DNA from: DATFFO01 sp963744905
Lineage (GTDB): Bacteria; Actinomycetota; Acidimicrobiia; Spongiisociales; ZC4RG35
Assembly: GCA_963744905.1 (NCBI GenBank)
Contig: CAVUUV010000007.1
Span: 62,001 to 126,000 of the forward strand
Direction: 5' to 3'
DNA length: 64,000 bases
Under the pieces are notes generated by a model that was given only the letters and a program-made list of their open reading frames with translations, did no database searches and was not told the DNA's origin. Positions 48,950-58,069 of the stretch are shown piece after piece (position 1 is the first letter of the stretch; each line of letters opens with the position of its first letter). A program made the position numbers and the translations under genes.

Positions 48950-49804
48950 TCAGTCCATCCGCCGGCTGACCCCGGGCGCGATGGGCTCGCCCGAGTCCCG
49001 TTCCCGCACCGCCTGGGCGAAACCGACTTCTTCGGCTCTCTGCTTGAACCACATTCCCTCGGGCGAGTGGCGGGTGATTCCGTCGAAGAGGGTGGCGGTG
49101 AGCTGAGTGGATCTGAGACCCATGTTGTCCAGGGCCTGGTTGATCATCAGCTTCTGCATCATGAGCTGGTTGCGGGGTACACCGGCCATGCGGGCGGCCA
49201 GGGCCGCCACCCGCTCGTCCAGTTCCTGGTCGGGCACCGACTCCAGCACCAGACCCAACCGGGCCGCTTCGGAGCCGCTGATCAGATCCCCGGTGAATAG
49301 CATCCGCTTGGCCCGTTCCGGGCCCAGCCGGTACACCCACATCGCAGTGGTGGGACAGCCCCACACCCGGGCGGGCGGATAGCCGATGCGGGCGTCATCG
49401 GCCATGATGATCATGTCGCAGGCCAGGGCGATGTCGGAGCCTCCGGCCACGGCGTAGCCCCTCACCTTGGCGATGGTCGGCTTGTGGCACCAGAAGAGGC
49501 GCATGAAGTTGTCGGTGTTGCGGCTCATCATCCGGTAGTCCAGCATCGGGTCCCACGGCATCGACTGCGAGTAGGGCGCTTCGGCCCGTTCGGCGTAATC
49601 GCGCAGGTCATAGCCGGATGAGAACGCCCGACCGGCGCCGGTCACGATGATCACGTGGACGTCGTCGTCACCTTCCGCCTCGTCGACGGCGGCCGCCATC
49701 TCGGCCGGCATGTCGTCGTTGATGGCGTTGAGGCGCTCGGGCCGGTTGAGGGTGATGGTGGCGACGCGACCGTCCACCTCGTAGAGCAGAGTGGTGAATT
49801 CCAT
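48950..49804 (-). CDS. Enoyl-CoA hydratase/isomerase family protein
   Basis: 284-residue crotonase-fold protein. The oxyanion-hole segments are GRAFSSGYDLRDYA (about 64-77) and KVRGYAVAGGSDIALACDM (about 113-131). The residues usually holding catalytic Glu are partly changed (ARIGYPPARVWGCP), so it may be an isomerase or a variant hydratase. Cytoplasmic fatty-acid or CoA metabolism. Confidence 0.92.
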   Translation of the reverse strand: MEFTTLLYEVDGRVATITLNRPERLNAINDDMPAEMAAAVDEAEGDDDVHVIIVTGAGRAFSSGYDLRDYAERAEAPYSQSMPWDPMLDYRMMSRNTDNFMRLFWCHKPTIAKVRGYAVAGGSDIALACDMIIMADDARIGYPPARVWGCPTTAMWVYRLGPERAKRMLFTGDLISGSEAARLGLVLESVPDQELDERVAALAARMAGVPRNQLMMQKLMINQALDNMGLRSTQLTATLFDGITRHSPEGMWFKQRAEEVGFAQAVRERDSGEPIAPGVSRRMD

Positions 49805-49819
49805 GATGGTGGACGCTAC

Positions 49820-51472
49820 TCAGGAGGCGGGCCGGCTGCTGTCGAGCGGAATGGACCCGTCCAGACGGTGCAGCTCGGCATGGGAGGCGACGAGCTCGTC
49901 CCAGTGTGCCGGGTTCTCAACGTCCACCGCCAGGAGATGGGTAGTGTGCGGCCCGTCGGCGCGATCGAAGCCCCGGGCCCGATGAATCAGGTTGCGCGAA
50001 GCGTCGTCGATGCGGCGGTGCTGGGCGAGGTGCTCGTCCCAGGAGGTGACCACGAAAACCTCGCTGAACCTCTCGGGGCGTCCCACATGCCGGTACAGGC
50101 GCCACCGGTAGGCACCGGTCGAGAGGCGAACCAGTCGAACCCCGGTCATAGCTTCGACGAAGCCGTCGTAGTCGGCCTGGTCGATGTCCCAGGTGCTGAT
50201 CACCATGACCGGGCCCCCTTCGAGGTGGAGGGGATGGTCGGCCAGCCCCTGGTCCTGGGTGAACTCGGGCGCCTCGAGGTCGTCGAGTTGTGGGATCCGG
50301 AACAGGGGAGCACTCACGCCCAGGACGATCGTGGCCGACGACAGGGCGGACATGGCCCATCCCGCTCCGATGCCGTCAGCCAGGGTGCCGCCGAGAATGG
50401 CTCCCAGCGGAATGATGCCGGTGAAGGCCAGGGTGTAGAGGCTCATTGCCCGCCCCCGGATCCATTCGGGGCTGATGGTCTGGCTGGTGGCGTTGAGGGT
50501 GACCAGGGTCAGCACCCAGCAGGCGCCGGCCACCGCCAGGGCGACCGATGCCCAGGCGATCGAGGGAACGGAGCCCAAGACGATCCCGGCCACTCCGAAG
50601 GCGATGATCGAGAACGGGACGGATCGGTTGCCCAGGACGTTCGTGACCTGGTGGCGGGTGAAAGCCGCCACCAGGGCACCCACCCCCATCGCTCCCAGCA
50701 GGAGCCCGTAGGTACCTGCGTCACCCCCCAGCTCGCGGGTGCGGGAGGGGAGCACGCTCTGGACGACGGCGGAGGTGAGGGCGAAGAGGGCCAGCAATCC
50801 GAGAAGGCGCCGGAAGGCCGGCGTGAAGCGGGCGAATCTGACCCCCAGCGCCATGGCCGTGGAGATCGATGTGTGCTCGGGCTGGGGGAGGGAGAGGTAG
50901 CGGCCGATCACGGTCAGGGCGACGATCACTCCCAGGAACGAGATGGCGTTTATGCCGAAAGCGGCCGCCGCCCCGGCCGTGGCCACGATCAGTCCTCCCA
51001 GGGCAGGTCCGACTGCCCGGGCCACGTTGAAGCCGGCAGAGTTGAGGGCCACTGCCGAGGCCAGCATCCCCCGCGGAACCAGGTTGGGGACCAGCGCCTG
51101 CCAGGCGGGGAGGTTGAAAGCCACTCCCACCCCGATCAGAAGGCCCAGTCCCAGCAACAGGGGCGGGTTGATGAGGTCCAGCCAGGTGGCCACCGCCATG
51201 GCGGCGGCCGCGGCACCCATCAGGACCTGGGAGGCGAGCATGACCCTGGTCCGGTCGGCCATGTCGGCGATGGCCCCCGCCGCCAGGGCCAGGAAGAGGA
51301 GGGGCAACGTGTTGGCCGCCTGCATCAGCCCGACCCAGGTGGCGGAACCGGTCAGCTCCAGCATCAGCCAGGAGGCGGCCACGGTGTAGAAGAACGAGCC
51401 CACGTTGGAAAAGAGTGACGTCACCCACAACGACCGGAAGCGTCCGATTCTGAGTGGAGCGACGGCGGCCAT
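49820..51472 (-). CDS. MFS transporter with C-terminal soluble domain (MFS_3 type)
   Basis: 550 residues. Twelve membrane helices (about 15-400) with the loop GAIADMADRTRVML, belonging to the EntS/DUF894 exporter branch. The last 140 residues form a soluble ferredoxin-like part (MVISTWDIDQADYDGFVEAM; VVTSWDEHLAQHRRID) that is characteristic of this subfamily. Substrate unknown. Ends 15 bp from the enoyl-CoA hydratase start. Confidence 0.93.
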   Translation of the reverse strand: MAAVAPLRIGRFRSLWVTSLFSNVGSFFYTVAASWLMLELTGSATWVGLMQAANTLPLLFLALAAGAIADMADRTRVMLASQVLMGAAAAAMAVATWLDLINPPLLLGLGLLIGVGVAFNLPAWQALVPNLVPRGMLASAVALNSAGFNVARAVGPALGGLIVATAGAAAAFGINAISFLGVIVALTVIGRYLSLPQPEHTSISTAMALGVRFARFTPAFRRLLGLLALFALTSAVVQSVLPSRTRELGGDAGTYGLLLGAMGVGALVAAFTRHQVTNVLGNRSVPFSIIAFGVAGIVLGSVPSIAWASVALAVAGACWVLTLVTLNATSQTISPEWIRGRAMSLYTLAFTGIIPLGAILGGTLADGIGAGWAMSALSSATIVLGVSAPLFRIPQLDDLEAPEFTQDQGLADHPLHLEGGPVMVISTWDIDQADYDGFVEAMTGVRLVRLSTGAYRWRLYRHVGRPERFSEVFVVTSWDEHLAQHRRIDDASRNLIHRARGFDRADGPHTTHLLAVDVENPAHWDELVASHAELHRLDGSIPLDSSRPAS

Positions 51473-51609
51473 GGCAGGGAATTGTATGACCCGTAGACGG
51501 GGCCATTCTCGGCGCCTTACAGAAGGGCGGGGGAGGTTTCCGTATCAGGGCCACTGCGTTCCGGCTACCTTGTTCGACGATGAGGGATAGCAACGATAGG
51601 GAGGGCGCC

Positions 51610-54600
51610 ATGGGGGGTACTGGCGACTCGGCCGAACTCGGCGCGGCGTTGCAGACATTCGTCTCGGGTTCCTCTCCCCTCATCGTCCTGGCCGAGTCGG
51701 CCGACGGCTCGGCCGGGGACCTGGTTTCGACGCTGCCGCCCGATTTGGGCCCGGCCGCCCGGGCCCGGGGTGCCGAGGCAACCAGGGCGGCGGCGGGTCG
51801 GGTGGCCGAGGAACTTGGTCTGGAGGGATCGCCGGCTTCGGTGCTGGTGGTGGAGGACTGTCAGTGGGCCGATCCCAGCTCCCTGGGCCGTCTCCAGCGT
51901 CTGGTGAAGCAGGGCGCTCACCTGCTGATGATCCTGTCCTATCGCCCCGATGTCGCCGGGGCCGAGTGGTGGATCGAGAACCTCGCCAACGAGGCGAATC
52001 GCAGCGGCGCTCTGGTTCGCATCGAGGTAGCGGCGTCGACGACCGAACCGATCCAGCTCGATTCCGACCGCCGTGACCTGGTCGTGGCCGCCCGGCTGGT
52101 ATCGATCCCGCTCCCGGTCTCCGTGGTGGCCTCCCTCCTGGGCGTCTCTGACGGCCAAGCCCTGGACGTGGCCGAACACCTCGTCAGCGAAGGGCTTTTG
52201 CGCGATGAGCGCAACGGCTTCATGGCCGCTCCATCCGCCGCTTCGGTCGAGGTCGGGCAGGCCCGGTTGGGTCATATCGCCGGTCGTCTGGCAGATGCAC
52301 TCGCCGCGGCGGGCGCCGAAGACTCGGTGGTGGGAAGTCTCCATCTGGCGGCGGGCGACTCTGCCCGAGCCTATCCGTTGCTGAGGGGCGCGGCGCTGGA
52401 AGCACAAAGCAGGCATGCCTCGGGAGAGGCATTCGAGCTCGCCCAGGCGGCTCTGCGGGCTGCCGGGGAGGCCTCCATCGATCGGCCCGCCGAGTCGGGT
52501 GAGCTGCGCCTCATCTGTGGACGCCATCTGCGGGACATGGGCCGGTCCGAGGCTGCCCAGTCAGAGCTGGAGGCAGCGGGATCGATGCTGGGAGGGCCCA
52601 TCCGCATCGATGCCCTCGGTTTCGCCGCGGCCGTAGCCGACGATCGCCAGCATCCCCAGGAAGCGGAACGGATTCTGGCCGTGGCGGAATGGGAGTCCGT
52701 CAACCAGGGAGAGCTGGCCAAGCTGGGCTCCCTGGGAAGCTTTCGGGCCCGGGCCCTGAACCGGATCGGCTTCGCAGCCGAGGCCGATGCCCTGCTCGAG
52801 AAGAGCCTGGCCATTCTGGCGGCCGAGGCAACACCGGTTCAGCGCTATTACGCCGAACAGAACCGGGCCTGGATCCTCTTCGACCGGGGCCAGGTGGCCG
52901 AGTCGGAGTCGGTGTTCACCCACCTGCGAGACACGGCAGACCCCGCCGACCTGGCCACGATTGCCGACAAGGAGGCCTGGCGGGCTCGCGCATTGTTCGT
53001 CACCGGCCATCCCGACCAGGCCCTCGCCGCGGTCGAGGCGGCCCGGGAGCTATCGGCTCGGGCCGATGTGGAGGCGCCGCTGTTCCTGGCCGATCTCGCC
53101 CTATCGGAAGGGGGGCTTTCGCTGGGTCGGTACGAGGATGCTCTCCAGGCGTCGGATCGGGTCCTCGATCTCGTAGAGCGACAACTGCCCGCCTGGGAGA
53201 ACGTGGCCCGGGCCGAAAGGGCCCAGGCTTTGCTCGGTTTGGGACGGGTGGCAGAGGCCGATTCGGATATCGCCACCGCCCTCGCCGCCACGCCACCAGG
53301 CTCGGACGGATGGAGGTGGCGATCCCGGTGCCGTGCCATCCAGATGGAGGTCGCCGCCGAGGCGGGCCGGGGATGGTCACAGCGAGAGGCAGAGGATCTG
53401 GCCGACATGTTCCTCCAGTCGGAGTACTACGGCTGGGCGGCCGAACTGATGCTGCTCATCGCACGCCGCAATCGGGACACCGAGGTGGCCCGTGAGGCGA
53501 TGGCGCTGGCGGTGCAAGTGGGAAACCCGATGCTCGCCGCCCGGGCGGCCTCGGTCGGGAAGCTGTGGAGGGAGCCGGGGGCCGCTCCGGTGATCCGGGC
53601 AGTGCGCGCCATCGAAGGGCGGCTCCCCGAGGAATGGAGAGAGGACTGGCGGGCGATCCCCGCGGTGAGCGAGGCCCTGGCGGCTCCCGAACCTGGTGCC
53701 GAGACCGGTGACGAGAACGCCGCCGTCCTGGAACAGGCCCTGCGCCGGGCAGGGCTGGCCGGCGCCGACGTGGTGCTCAGCCCGGCCCAGCGTCGCCATC
53801 GAGGTCTGGTCAGGCGCCGAAGGCGCTGGCGCCCCGTCCAACTGGTGGCTGCGGCAATGGCCGTCGTCGTGGTGGCTGCCCTGACGTCGTTTGGGGTGGC
53901 CCAGCTTCTCGCTTCCCCACCCGGGGTCACGGTCGTGACCCAGGTCCTGTCCCAGCCCACGGTCGCCACCACCGTGCCCAGTCTCGAGAATACGGAGATC
54001 GCCCTGCCGGAGGGGGTCGAGTTCCTGTACGGGAACTCCTACTTCCGTGGAGGCCCGGCCCGGACGGGGTTCGAGGACGCCAGCGGGCCGGTCGATGCCG
54101 CCGGTCAGTACTGGACCTACGAGACGGCGGCGCTGATCGATGCCACTCCGATCGTGTACGGGCGCAACCTCCTGGTGGGGAGCACCGACGGGAACCTCTA
54201 CGCCATCGACGCCTCCAAGGGCCAGGTCATGTGGACCTTCCCCACCGAAGGGCGGATCTCGGCTTCTCCCGCCATCGGGGAGGTCAACACCGGGGAAGGC
54301 AAGAAGCCCGCCCTGGTCGTCGTGGTGGGTGACGATGGCGTCGTTCGGGCCCGCGACGCGGTGACCCAGATCTCCAGTCAGCTGTGGAGCACCGATCTGG
54401 GATCACGGATCCGTTCCTCGCCCGTCGTGGCCGGCGACGTGGTGTATGTGGCCACCACCGACGGGCATGTGTACTCCCTCAGCCTCCTGGACGGCTCGGA
54501 GGTGTGGAGATACCCGACAGAAGGTGAGGGGATCGGGTCCATCACGGCCGGGCTGACATATGTCGACGGGGTGGTCTATGTCGGAACCGAGGAGGGGAGG

Positions 54601-55134
54601 CTGGACCTCGTCGACGCCCAGAGCGGTGAAACGGTGTGCACCCGGGAGCTGGCGGCAGGGATCTCGGTGGCGCCCATCGTCTCGGACGGGGCCCTGTACG
54701 TGCCCACGCGGGGCAACACCATCTTCGCCATGCCGGCCGGGACCTGTGACGGAATCGTCTCCGAGCGGCTCCCTCTCTACGCCACAGAGACGGCGGTAGA
54801 CGTAGCTCCCGCCATCGTTGGTGACCACATGTACCTGCCCGCGGGACAGTTCCTCTACTCGCTCGACCTCAGGACCAACCTCGACTACAACGAGTCCTGG
54901 TCACCCTCCAAGGTCCACACCGACGCGATGATTTCCGCCGCCCCGGTGGTAACCAACGACACCGTCTACTTCGGCACCCAGGACGGCACCGTCTATGCCG
55001 TCGATGCCGAGACGGGAGACGAGCGTTGGCGGTGGCGCACAGGTAACTCCGTGTGGGCTTCTCCGGCGGTGATAGACGGCGCTCTGTTCATCGCCAGCGG
55101 CGATGGCAAGGTCTACGCGGTCGGAGACGGCTGA
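51610..55134 (+). CDS. Fusion: degenerate STAND-type ATPase, TPR region, membrane helix, PQQ propeller
   Basis: 1174 residues. The N-terminal part resembles MalT/LuxR-type AAA_16 ATPases: Walker-B-like VLVVEDCQWADPSSLGRL (about 77-94) and the following winged-helix region. At the P-loop position it reads VLAESADGSAGDL, lacking the GK[S/T]. Residues about 240-690 are helical TPR-like repeats. A basic stretch (RRRRRW) leads into one membrane helix (about 742-766). The outside part (about 800-1174) is a PQQ/BamB-like propeller with blades such as DGNLYAIDASKGQVMWTF and DGTVYAVDAETGDERWRW. ATG 51610 has AGGGAGGG upstream; ATG 51580 has none. It ends 22 bp inside the convergent hydrolase gene. A transmembrane sensor or scaffold is inferred. 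Confidence 0.9.
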   Translation: MGGTGDSAELGAALQTFVSGSSPLIVLAESADGSAGDLVSTLPPDLGPAARARGAEATRAAAGRVAEELGLEGSPASVLVVEDCQWADPSSLGRLQRLVKQGAHLLMILSYRPDVAGAEWWIENLANEANRSGALVRIEVAASTTEPIQLDSDRRDLVVAARLVSIPLPVSVVASLLGVSDGQALDVAEHLVSEGLLRDERNGFMAAPSAASVEVGQARLGHIAGRLADALAAAGAEDSVVGSLHLAAGDSARAYPLLRGAALEAQSRHASGEAFELAQAALRAAGEASIDRPAESGELRLICGRHLRDMGRSEAAQSELEAAGSMLGGPIRIDALGFAAAVADDRQHPQEAERILAVAEWESVNQGELAKLGSLGSFRARALNRIGFAAEADALLEKSLAILAAEATPVQRYYAEQNRAWILFDRGQVAESESVFTHLRDTADPADLATIADKEAWRARALFVTGHPDQALAAVEAARELSARADVEAPLFLADLALSEGGLSLGRYEDALQASDRVLDLVERQLPAWENVARAERAQALLGLGRVAEADSDIATALAATPPGSDGWRWRSRCRAIQMEVAAEAGRGWSQREAEDLADMFLQSEYYGWAAELMLLIARRNRDTEVAREAMALAVQVGNPMLAARAASVGKLWREPGAAPVIRAVRAIEGRLPEEWREDWRAIPAVSEALAAPEPGAETGDENAAVLEQALRRAGLAGADVVLSPAQRRHRGLVRRRRRWRPVQLVAAAMAVVVVAALTSFGVAQLLASPPGVTVVTQVLSQPTVATTVPSLENTEIALPEGVEFLYGNSYFRGGPARTGFEDASGPVDAAGQYWTYETAALIDATPIVYGRNLLVGSTDGNLYAIDASKGQVMWTFPTEGRISASPAIGEVNTGEGKKPALVVVVGDDGVVRARDAVTQISSQLWSTDLGSRIRSSPVVAGDVVYVATTDGHVYSLSLLDGSEVWRYPTEGEGIGSITAGLTYVDGVVYVGTEEGRLDLVDAQSGETVCTRELAAGISVAPIVSDGALYVPTRGNTIFAMPAGTCDGIVSERLPLYATETAVDVAPAIVGDHMYLPAGQFLYSLDLRTNLDYNESWSPSKVHTDAMISAAPVVTNDTVYFGTQDGTVYAVDAETGDERWRWRTGNSVWASPAVIDGALFIASGDGKVYAVGDG

Positions 55135-55772
55135 GGTCGAAGCGGAGCGAGGCGGCCCCGGAGGAACTCGACCGCCCGATCCCAGGCCAATTCGGCCGCC
55201 TCGGGGTCATAGGCGGGGCTCTCGGGATCGGCGAAGCCGTGGCGGGTACCCGGGTAAACATGGGTGACGACCTCGAGGGACTCCAGACCCATCGTCGCCT
55301 CCATGAAGGCTGCCTCGTCGTGGGAGATGAAGCGATCCGCCTCGGCCAGGTGGATCTGATAGCCGGCTCCTGCACCGGCGAAGTCGATCGCCTGGCTGCC
55401 GTAGAACGAGACCGCCGCCGTCACGATCCGGGCCCGGCGCACCGACAGCCACAGGGCCAACGAGCCTCCGCTCCCGAATCCCATCACGCCGATCGGACCG
55501 GGAGAAGACTTGTCGGCCAGGAGCTGGGCCGAGGAGAAGACGAGGGAAGCGATGCGGTTTGGATCCGCCTCACCCAGCGCCCGCTCGGCCTCGTCCTCGC
55601 TCGAGGGACGCACGCCGAGCGCCAGGTCGGGGGCCAGGACGGTGAATCCGGCCTCGGAGAGGCGGTCGGCGCGGCGACGAACCGCCCCGGTCAGGCCCCA
55701 CCAGCCCGGGAGGAGCAGGACCCCCGCCGCCGTGCCGGACGGAGGCGAAACGAAATAGGCCTGGTCGTTCAC
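55113..55772 (-). CDS. Dienelactone-hydrolase-family protein lacking the usual nucleophile
   Basis: 219 residues with the alpha/beta-hydrolase outline of dienelactone hydrolases: GVLLLPGWWGLT near the start, FTVLAPDLALG, and the catalytic-His segment YPGTRHGFADP. The nucleophile elbow, normally G-[FY]-C-x-G-G, reads GFGSGG: the Cys is Gly, with a Ser one position later. It may be inactive or use that Ser. GTG 55772 is chosen because conserved sequence begins there. Cytoplasmic. Confidence 0.85.
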   Translation of the reverse strand: MNDQAYFVSPPSGTAAGVLLLPGWWGLTGAVRRRADRLSEAGFTVLAPDLALGVRPSSEDEAERALGEADPNRIASLVFSSAQLLADKSSPGPIGVMGFGSGGSLALWLSVRRARIVTAAVSFYGSQAIDFAGAGAGYQIHLAEADRFISHDEAAFMEATMGLESLEVVTHVYPGTRHGFADPESPAYDPEAAELAWDRAVEFLRGRLAPLRPQPSPTA

Positions 55773-55817
55773 CGGTCCCAGGGTATAGGGACGGCGGGAG
55801 CACCAATTTACGCCACC

Positions 55818-55983
55818 TAGGAGCCTGTTGGATAATGCCGTTGCTCGGATTGGCGGCCAGGCGCGCCAGCCGCAAGGCCGAGGTTTCGCCACTCCTTGTG
55901 CCGGAATGGCGGGGCCGAGAACGCAGTGGGTGGTGATGCATGGTCGTCAAGATGGGTGACATGCATTGTTCAACGGGCTCCTA
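55818..55983. mobile_element. MITE-like element with 21-bp terminal inverted repeats
   Basis: 166 bp bounded by imperfect inverted repeats TAGGAGCCTGTTGGATAATGC (18 of 21 match the other end) and flanked by C and G so that each edge reads CTAG. It has no gene inside. Its right edge is the TA at which the IS630 element is inserted. Confidence 0.6.
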
Positions 55984-57177
55984 GTGTCCTGTCCGGTTGG
56001 TTCGTCGCGTTATTCTGTTGCTGTGTGTTGGATCATTGTGGAGGCGGATCATGGTGAGGCGTGGACGGCCGACAGCGGTCATCGAGTTGTCTGATGGTGA
56101 GCGGGAGACCCTGGAGCGCTGGGTGAGGCGTCGTTCGTCGTCCCAGGCGTTGGCGCAGCGGTCTCGGATCGTGTTGGCGTGTGCTGAGGGGGCGACCAAC
56201 AAGGAGGTGGCGGCGGCGGAGCGGGTCCATCCGGCGACGGTGTCGAAATGGCGTCGCCGGTTTGTTGAGGCCCGGCTGGAGGGTCTTTGTGATGCTCCCC
56301 GGCCGGGTGCTGTGCGGACGGTCTCTGATGAGACGATCGAGGCGGTGGTGGTCGACACGTTGGAGTCGGCACCCGAGGATGCGACTCATTGGTCGACCAG
56401 GGATCTGGCGAAAAGGCATGGGATCTCCAAGACCACCGTGGCTGAGATCTGGCGGGCGTTCGGTCTCAAACCATGGAAGGAGGAGTCACACAAGATCTCA
56501 CCGGATCCGGACCTGATCGAAAAGACCCGTGACATTGTGGGGTTGTATCTGAACCCGCCTGAAGCGGCGGTGGTGTTCGCCGTCGACGAGAAACCCCAGA
56601 TCCAGGCGTTGGACCGCACCGCACCCACCTTGCCGATGCTGTGCGGCACCCCAGCCCGGGCCACCCATGACTATCTACGTCACGGGACCCTGGATCTGTT
56701 CGCCGCGTTGGATGTGGCCCAGGGGAGGGTGATCACCGACCTACGGCCATCGCACACAAGCGACGAGTTCGTCCGGTTCCTCAACCGGATCAACCGGGAG
56801 GTCCCCGACCACCTCGACGTGCATCTGGTGTTGGACAACCTGTCCACTCACAAGACCCCCAGGGTGCACCGCTGGCTGTTACGCCACCGGAGATTCCACC
56901 TCCACTTCACCCCCACCTACAGCTCCTGGCTCAACCTGGTCGAACGATGGTTCTCCGCATTGACCACCAAGAAGCTGAAACGGGGAGCCCACCAGTCGGT
57001 CAAACAGCTCGCCGATGACATTCTCGACTGGATCGACAAATGGAACACCGACCCCAAACCGTTCATCTGGCACAAGACCGCAGAAGAGATCCTCAACTCC
57101 ATCGCCCGTTACTGCGGCCAGATCATCGCAACAGCACACACCACCAAATAATGCACCCTTTCAAGCGGACAGGACAC
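55984..57177 (+). mobile_element. IS630-family insertion sequence (1194 bp)
   Basis: Complete element. Perfect 12-bp terminal inverted repeats GTGTCCTGTCCG and CGGACAGGACAC are flanked on both sides by the TA dinucleotide expected for IS630 target duplication (55982-55983 and 57178-57179). It carries one intact transposase gene, so it is probably recent and possibly active. Confidence 0.92.
56051..57151 (+). CDS. IS630-family transposase
   Basis: 366 residues. N-terminal HTH (NKEVAAAERVHPATVSKWRR) and a second HTH-like region (LAKRHGISKTTVAEIWRAFG) precede a DDE catalytic domain: first Asp in VFAVDEKPQIQALDR, second in HLVLDNLSTHKTP, and the Glu in YSSWLNLVERWFS. Full length, no frameshift. 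ATG 56051 begins at conserved sequence; an in-frame start 54 bp upstream is possible. Confidence 0.95.
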   Translation: MVRRGRPTAVIELSDGERETLERWVRRRSSSQALAQRSRIVLACAEGATNKEVAAAERVHPATVSKWRRRFVEARLEGLCDAPRPGAVRTVSDETIEAVVVDTLESAPEDATHWSTRDLAKRHGISKTTVAEIWRAFGLKPWKEESHKISPDPDLIEKTRDIVGLYLNPPEAAVVFAVDEKPQIQALDRTAPTLPMLCGTPARATHDYLRHGTLDLFAALDVAQGRVITDLRPSHTSDEFVRFLNRINREVPDHLDVHLVLDNLSTHKTPRVHRWLLRHRRFHLHFTPTYSSWLNLVERWFSALTTKKLKRGAHQSVKQLADDILDWIDKWNTDPKPFIWHKTAEEILNSIARYCGQIIATAHTTK

Positions 57178-57190
57178 TAGTCTCCCGTCG

Positions 57191-58057
57191 ATGAGCACCC
57201 GGGTGGCTGGACTGTGGATGACGCTGGCCGCGGCCGTCCTGTTCGGGGTGTCGTCGGTGGTGGCGGCCGATGTCTTCGATGCGGTCTCGGCGGTGCGGGT
57301 GGCGCAATTCCGCTCGGTGGTGGCCGCCCTGGTCCTGGGGGCCATCGCCTATCGCCGGGGACTGGCCTCCCACCAGGGCCATCTGGCCCTGCTGGCGCTG
57401 CTGGGGGTGAACCTGGCAGCCGTCACCGTCACCTTCTACTGGGCCATCGAGCGTCTCGGGGTCGGGCCCGGAACCACGATCCAGTTCACCGCTCCGGTGC
57501 TGGTGCTGGTCTGGATGCGCTGGGTGGAGCGCCGCCAGGTGCCCCCGCTGGCCTGGGTGGCCGCTGCCCTCGCCGTGGTCGGGACGTCGCTCATGACGGG
57601 AGCCTGGGGGGTGGGGCTGGACCCAATCGGCCTGCTGGCGGCGGTCGGGGCGGCACTCACCTTCGGTTCCTACCTGATCCTGGGTGAGCGCCTGGGGGCC
57701 AGGCTTCCTGCCCTGACCGTGATCGCCTACGGGTTCGCCTTCTCCGCCCTGATCTGGGTCGTGGCCGTCCCGCCCCGAGTCAGCGATCTCACCTCGGGCT
57801 CCTGGATCCGGCTGGTATTCGTGGGTCTACTCGGCACAGCGGCGCCCTTCCTGCTGGAGCTGTCGGGGCTGCGCCGGGCCGACCCCGGCTCGGTCGGGGT
57901 GGTGGCGACGGCGGAGCCCGTCGTGGGGGCGGCGGTGGCGTGGCTGGCGCTGGGCCAGGTGTTGACTCCGCTTCAGGTGGTGGGGGGGACGATCACCGCT
58001 GTCTCGGTGGCGGCGGTGCAGATGGTGACCAACCGCAGGTCGACCTGGCCCGGTTGA
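57191..58057 (+). CDS. EamA/DMT-family transporter
   Basis: 288 residues with ten membrane segments in two EamA repeats; the second-repeat motif is GLRRADPGSVGVVATAEPVV near residue 235, followed by ALGQVLTPLQVVGGTI. Substrate unknown (metabolite exporter). The IS630 element ends only 13 bp before the ATG, so the native promoter has been displaced and expression may depend on the element. Confidence 0.92.
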   Translation: MSTRVAGLWMTLAAAVLFGVSSVVAADVFDAVSAVRVAQFRSVVAALVLGAIAYRRGLASHQGHLALLALLGVNLAAVTVTFYWAIERLGVGPGTTIQFTAPVLVLVWMRWVERRQVPPLAWVAAALAVVGTSLMTGAWGVGLDPIGLLAAVGAALTFGSYLILGERLGARLPALTVIAYGFAFSALIWVVAVPPRVSDLTSGSWIRLVFVGLLGTAAPFLLELSGLRRADPGSVGVVATAEPVVGAAVAWLALGQVLTPLQVVGGTITAVSVAAVQMVTNRRSTWPG

Positions 58058-58069
58058 GGGTCGTCGTCC

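Noticed and set aside
49655..51418. 587-codon open frame on the plus strand opposite the MFS gene
   Set aside because: Gly/Glu/His-rich composition typical of a shadow frame; no membrane or known domain, whereas the minus-strand MFS_3 protein is clear.
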